Source: Peribolospora baueri
Lineage: Eukaryota; Basidiomycota; Peribolosporomycetes; Peribolosporales; Peribolosporaceae
Reading direction: 5' to 3'
DNA length: 64,000 bases
Assembly (NCBI GenBank): GCA_029717555.1
Contig: JAMDHS010000011.1
Coordinates: 248,001-312,000, forward strand
Shown: one piece after another, positions 60,601-64,000 of the stretch
Layout of the letters: each line of letters starts with the position of its first letter
Numbering within the stretch: position 1 is the stretch's first letter
Made by a program: the position numbers and the translations under genes
Notes under the pieces: generated by a model
What the model saw: only the letters and a program-made list of their open reading frames with translations
What the model was told of the DNA's origin: nothing
The model's database searches: none

Positions 60601-63509
60601 GCCGGGAGAGGGACCGTGGAATGGTCCTCGTGAACGGCGCGAAGGTGAAAGTGGACAGGGACGACCTTCCCGCTGATGAGGTGAAGCTTCTGAGCCAACG
60701 CAAGCGCACCAAGCCGACAAGAATCGCCCTGGACCAGCCTGTCGCCCGCAAGCCGTGGCAGAAGAGAGGGACGGATAGCCAGAGCAGCAGCATACCCGGC
60801 TCGCCGGATGGAGGCGCGCCTACACTTAAGGCGCTCGGCGATTCGAACTCTACATCGCTCTCCTCTTGGGGTCGCTTTTTCGGCATACAAACGACGTCAA
60901 ACTTGAACGCTTCTCTGGACGCTCTTACCGGGGAAAAACCTGCAGCCGACGCTCCTCGTCATCCTATGTGCTGTGCTCTAGATGCCCTTGCCTTCCTGCA
61001 GATCATTCACGCCGGGCAAGCGCCGGACCCGGCTTCCTCTCCACCGGGATGGGCGCCCATCTTCGAGCGCAACGGCCTGGTCGTGCGCCGGAAAATGTTC
61101 GAGTCGATATCACCCACGGTGGCGGTGCACAGGGGAGACAAGGTCATCGAAGGTCTGTCTGCGGATGAGATCGCTGCTGTCGTCACGAGCCCGGGTTGCA
61201 GAAGCAAGTGGGACGAGAAGTACGAGAGCTACGTCCCGCTTGAGAGCTACGGTAATGGGGCAAGTACGGCTTTCGTCACCACCAAGGCGACGTTCCCCTT
61301 CCGCGGACGTGGCTTCCACATCGCAAGCACCACTGCTCGTGCCTTTCCGCCAAGCTCTGTGACGTCACCGACGGGTGGAGCGGGTGCTATCACCAGCCCC
61401 AGCATCATTTACCATGCCTCAGCGTCCTTTCCTGAGGTGACTGCCGATGCGACGTTTAACACCGCCGAGCTCAACCCACAGAACCTGCCAATCGGTAAGG
61501 TCCTCGTCGAAGGGTGGATCCTCGAGACGCTTGATCCTTACGGCAGCAGCAACTACCCGATACCTTCTACTCGATGCACATTTATCTCGGCTATCGACTA
61601 TGGCGGTAGCTTGCCTCTTGCCGTCAACACCATGTACAATGCCTCGCTACCCCGAGGCGTACTGGCTGTGGAAGAACTCCTCAAGGGTCAAGGCCTCCTT
61701 CCGATGTTGAAACGCCCATGGTCGTCTTTCCAGGTCGCGCTGACCAGCCATGGCGAGGATACGGGAGATCGTTGGGAAGTTGCCGGCCTCGGCCGTCGAA
61801 GGCAGTTGCTGTTCAGCAACTTCTCCACGTCTAATCGAGCTTTCCAGCTCAGCGTAAAGCTCAGAAGGTTCGCAGAAGGCGACAAGCCGCGCAGAAACTC
61901 CGAGTCTAACAACGCCTCTGCAACCCCGTCTTCACCTCCCTCGATGGCGCCTCAAGTCTTCACGGATGAGCCTCAGCCAGTAAGCTCGCTGCCACTACCA
62001 TCTGCCCCTTCGAGCACCGACGGCAGTTTGGCGATGAGGAGGCAGTCCAGCTCGCGGACACTCAGTCATACGAAGAGCACTGCCAGTCTGAAGCCGCACG
62101 GATCAGCGGGCAACAATGAACTCAAGAACACACCGAGCCTGAGGGATCTGGCTGGTGAAGCTCGAAAGAGGGCGCGAGATCTGATCGTCGCTGAAGTCGA
62201 GGTGGACTTGAAGCATTACCCAGCGGGCTACGAGATCACCGCTGCCTCCACCTTTTTACGTGCCTCTGAGAAACCCGGGGCGGATATCGACCAGGCGGCG
62301 GAGGACGAGGCGATTGATCTTTCTCAATTGCTCGGCTCCAGCACGACTGGGGCCAGCGAGCTTCCGCTCCTCGCCAGCGTGTACGAGCTTCCCACCTCGG
62401 CGTTGCGTGCCGCTTCGCTTGACGCCCCTGTTCGCGGGAGGAAGCACCTCGTGCGATTGGCCCTTCCTACTGCCAGGTATTCGCCGTCTGTCCCTGACCC
62501 CCTCTCCGGCTCTCAAGAGGACGAGCGGCAGGAGCCTCCAGAGTGGTATCAGAAGCTCGCTCGGCGAGGGGCGACCGTCAACGTGAGTATCCGACCCAGC
62601 AGGGAAGGAGAGGAACTTGAGGGCATTGCAAAGCCCATTCAAGTCACGATCCGTTGGCAAGGAGAGAAAGTAGGGGTGACAAGCGAGCAGGATACGGCGG
62701 ACATGCTCGCGAGGGAGGCTAGGACAGGAAGTGAAGGGCCCAAGCTCGTCCGCACACGGGCTAAGGATTTGTGTGCCCCGGACATTCCGGTCGCGCCGCC
62801 TTCCGGGTTGGAGCAACCGCTGGCTGCCAACGCACGCTTCAAACATCGGTCCCCCTCCAAAGTGTCGGGGTCGTCGTCACCGAATGAGGCTTCTTCCCCG
62901 CCCGTGTTGTCTCGCACCCAATCCCGCACTAGCACGTCGACCGCAGACGACGAATCGAAGGCGATCAGCGCTGGTGCGAGTCGCCCGGGGCGGCTCAAGG
63001 TCGGCCATGGCGAGGCCAAGTCGGGCGCTAGCACGCCGCTGATGAGTCTCTTCAGCGGCATCACGGTAGGCGCTTATCCGCTCAGCAGGTTCACGTCCGT
63101 CCCGGCCGCAGAAGGTTCTCGCCCGACGAACGGACATGCGGAAGGTGCCGTCGTCGACCCGAGCTCTTCAGGCGCAGACCCGAAAGCGGACAAGACGGAC
63201 GGCTCGGAGACGACGATGCCCGGCGGAAGCAGCGCACTCTTGCTCCGTCAGAGCAGGGAACGGCGGCAGGCCAGGTCGTACAGCACCATGACGGTCGTCC
63301 TCGTCGCCCTCATCTTCTTCCTCCTCGGCTCCTTTTTGCGCTCGCTGCTCAGTCCGGCAGATTTCCTCCTGCAGGGGCCCCCATCGGAAATGCAAGGCCT
63401 CGTCGACGACGGGCAGGAAATCAGATGGCGCGAGATCCGGCGCCTGCTCGAGTTCAAGGGTGTGATCGGTGGGAGGGATCTCGTGGTGGCCGTCGTCAGG
63501 CGGCAATGA
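57653..63509 (+). CDS. Triple START-domain lipid-transfer-like protein with C-terminal membrane anchor
   Basis: Four exons, join(57653..58148, 58263..58356, 58431..59834, 59942..63509), 1853 residues. Three START-like units are read: START 1 within about 17-380 (DVPYEGKPDAEDLAAVL, AWDRMVESSELLDLLD), START 2 at about 560-800 (IYFTSLLQEPEAKWKHI, GVWDLFSTINTPGVRAWLDG) and START 3 at about 1005-1250 (ALDALAFLQIIHAG, CRSKWDEKYESYVPLESYG). START domains bind a sterol, phospholipid or ceramide in a deep pocket and move it between membranes. One hydrophobic segment near 1780-1802 (VVLVALIFFLLGSFL) close to the C-terminus suggests a tail anchor. Ser-rich linkers separate the units. Ligand unknown. The START assignments are from pattern and order rather than a search, strongest for the third. 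Confidence 0.8.
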
Positions 63510-64000
63510 TCGACCGACCGGGTCGGTCTGTCTGTCTGTCGGTCGCCTTTTCCTCGCTTTTTTTTTTCTTCTTTCTTTTTCTGGAATTCGGGCCACCTCA
63601 GTTCGTCCGATCGTTAGCTAGTTTTTTAGGGAGTCTGGTAGTTTGAAGTTAGGTCACTCACCCCGTCATCCCCCTCTCCTCCTTTCGGTCCGCTGGTCCT
63701 TTGACACTACCCATCGCTGTCTTCACATACAAGGCGACAGACAGTCTCTTCCTTCTTCGCAGCCCTTTCCAACGACCCCGCGTATTTGATGGCCCGCCAC
63801 CCGCTCCACCGTGGCCAGTGTATGTGTGTATAAGGCTCTGTCTAGGTTTTTTTTCGCAAGTCCAACCCCCGCCCCGCCCGTCTCTCCCCACGCGCGAACG
63901 ACATTTTGATATTAATCCAAATTAAGGTTCCCCTCCAACCCACGCTATATCCCGTCTCGGGCACGAAAACACGAACGTCCGGGCAGGTCCGGGTCGGAAA
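63510..64000. other. 3' flank of START gene to window edge
   Basis: GTCTGTCT repeats and T-rich tracts (63534-63580, 63847-63854). No coding exon seen. Confidence 0.6.

Overview
The window is nuclear DNA of a GC-rich basidiomycete fungus, most likely a red-yeast-type member of Pucciniomycotina/Microbotryomycetes (the rank below Basidiomycota is inference). Evidence: almost every gene is cut by short introns of roughly 65-160 bases with GTGAGT/GTGCGT-type donors and CAG/TAG acceptors; the proteins are typically fungal (Dam1 of the DASH ring, an Mcm1-type MADS factor, two Zn2Cys6 regulators, a Tag1/DUF3712-type protein, a Red1/ZFC3H1-type zinc finger protein); and long Ser/Pro/Ala-rich disordered tails are common. 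I rebuilt 13 protein genes by joining exons; for 12 of them the summed exon length is an exact multiple of three from ATG to stop, and the first gene runs off the left edge. I found no rRNA, tRNA, CRISPR array or coding transposon.

Layout. 1-3852 (-): partial, very Ser-rich protein. 5396-8425 (-): GH127 beta-L-arabinofuranosidase, divergent from 9203-11678 (+), an MFS sugar transporter. 12649-14330 (-): MCM1-type MADS factor, with about 3 kb of gene-free DNA behind it. 17412-18669 (-): phosphopantetheinyl transferase, head to head (196 bases apart) with 18866-20378 (+), DAM1. 20379-23507: gene-free and repeat-rich. 23508-31974 (+): 2572-residue Tag1-like membrane protein. 32826-37175 (+): RED1/ZFC3H1-like protein. 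38247-40750 (+): CDF metal transporter. 40751-44511: gene-free, with a 47-base T run. 44512-49601 (+) and 50810-54108 (-): two convergent Zn2Cys6 regulators. 55151-57271 (-): RING-CH membrane E3 ligase, divergent from 57653-63509 (+), a three-START-domain tail-anchored protein.

Functional links. The clearest unit is the divergent GH127/MFS pair, which looks like a small uptake-and-cleavage module for L-arabinose-containing sugars: the hydrolase has no visible signal peptide, so cleavage is probably intracellular. The RING-CH ligase and the START protein share a 381-base intergenic region and both are predicted membrane proteins, so a shared role in membrane lipid or protein control is possible but unproven. 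The other neighbours look like ordinary single genes. A pattern that runs through the whole window is that period-5 repeats sit only in intergenic DNA and introns, while the repeats inside exons have period 6 or 3.
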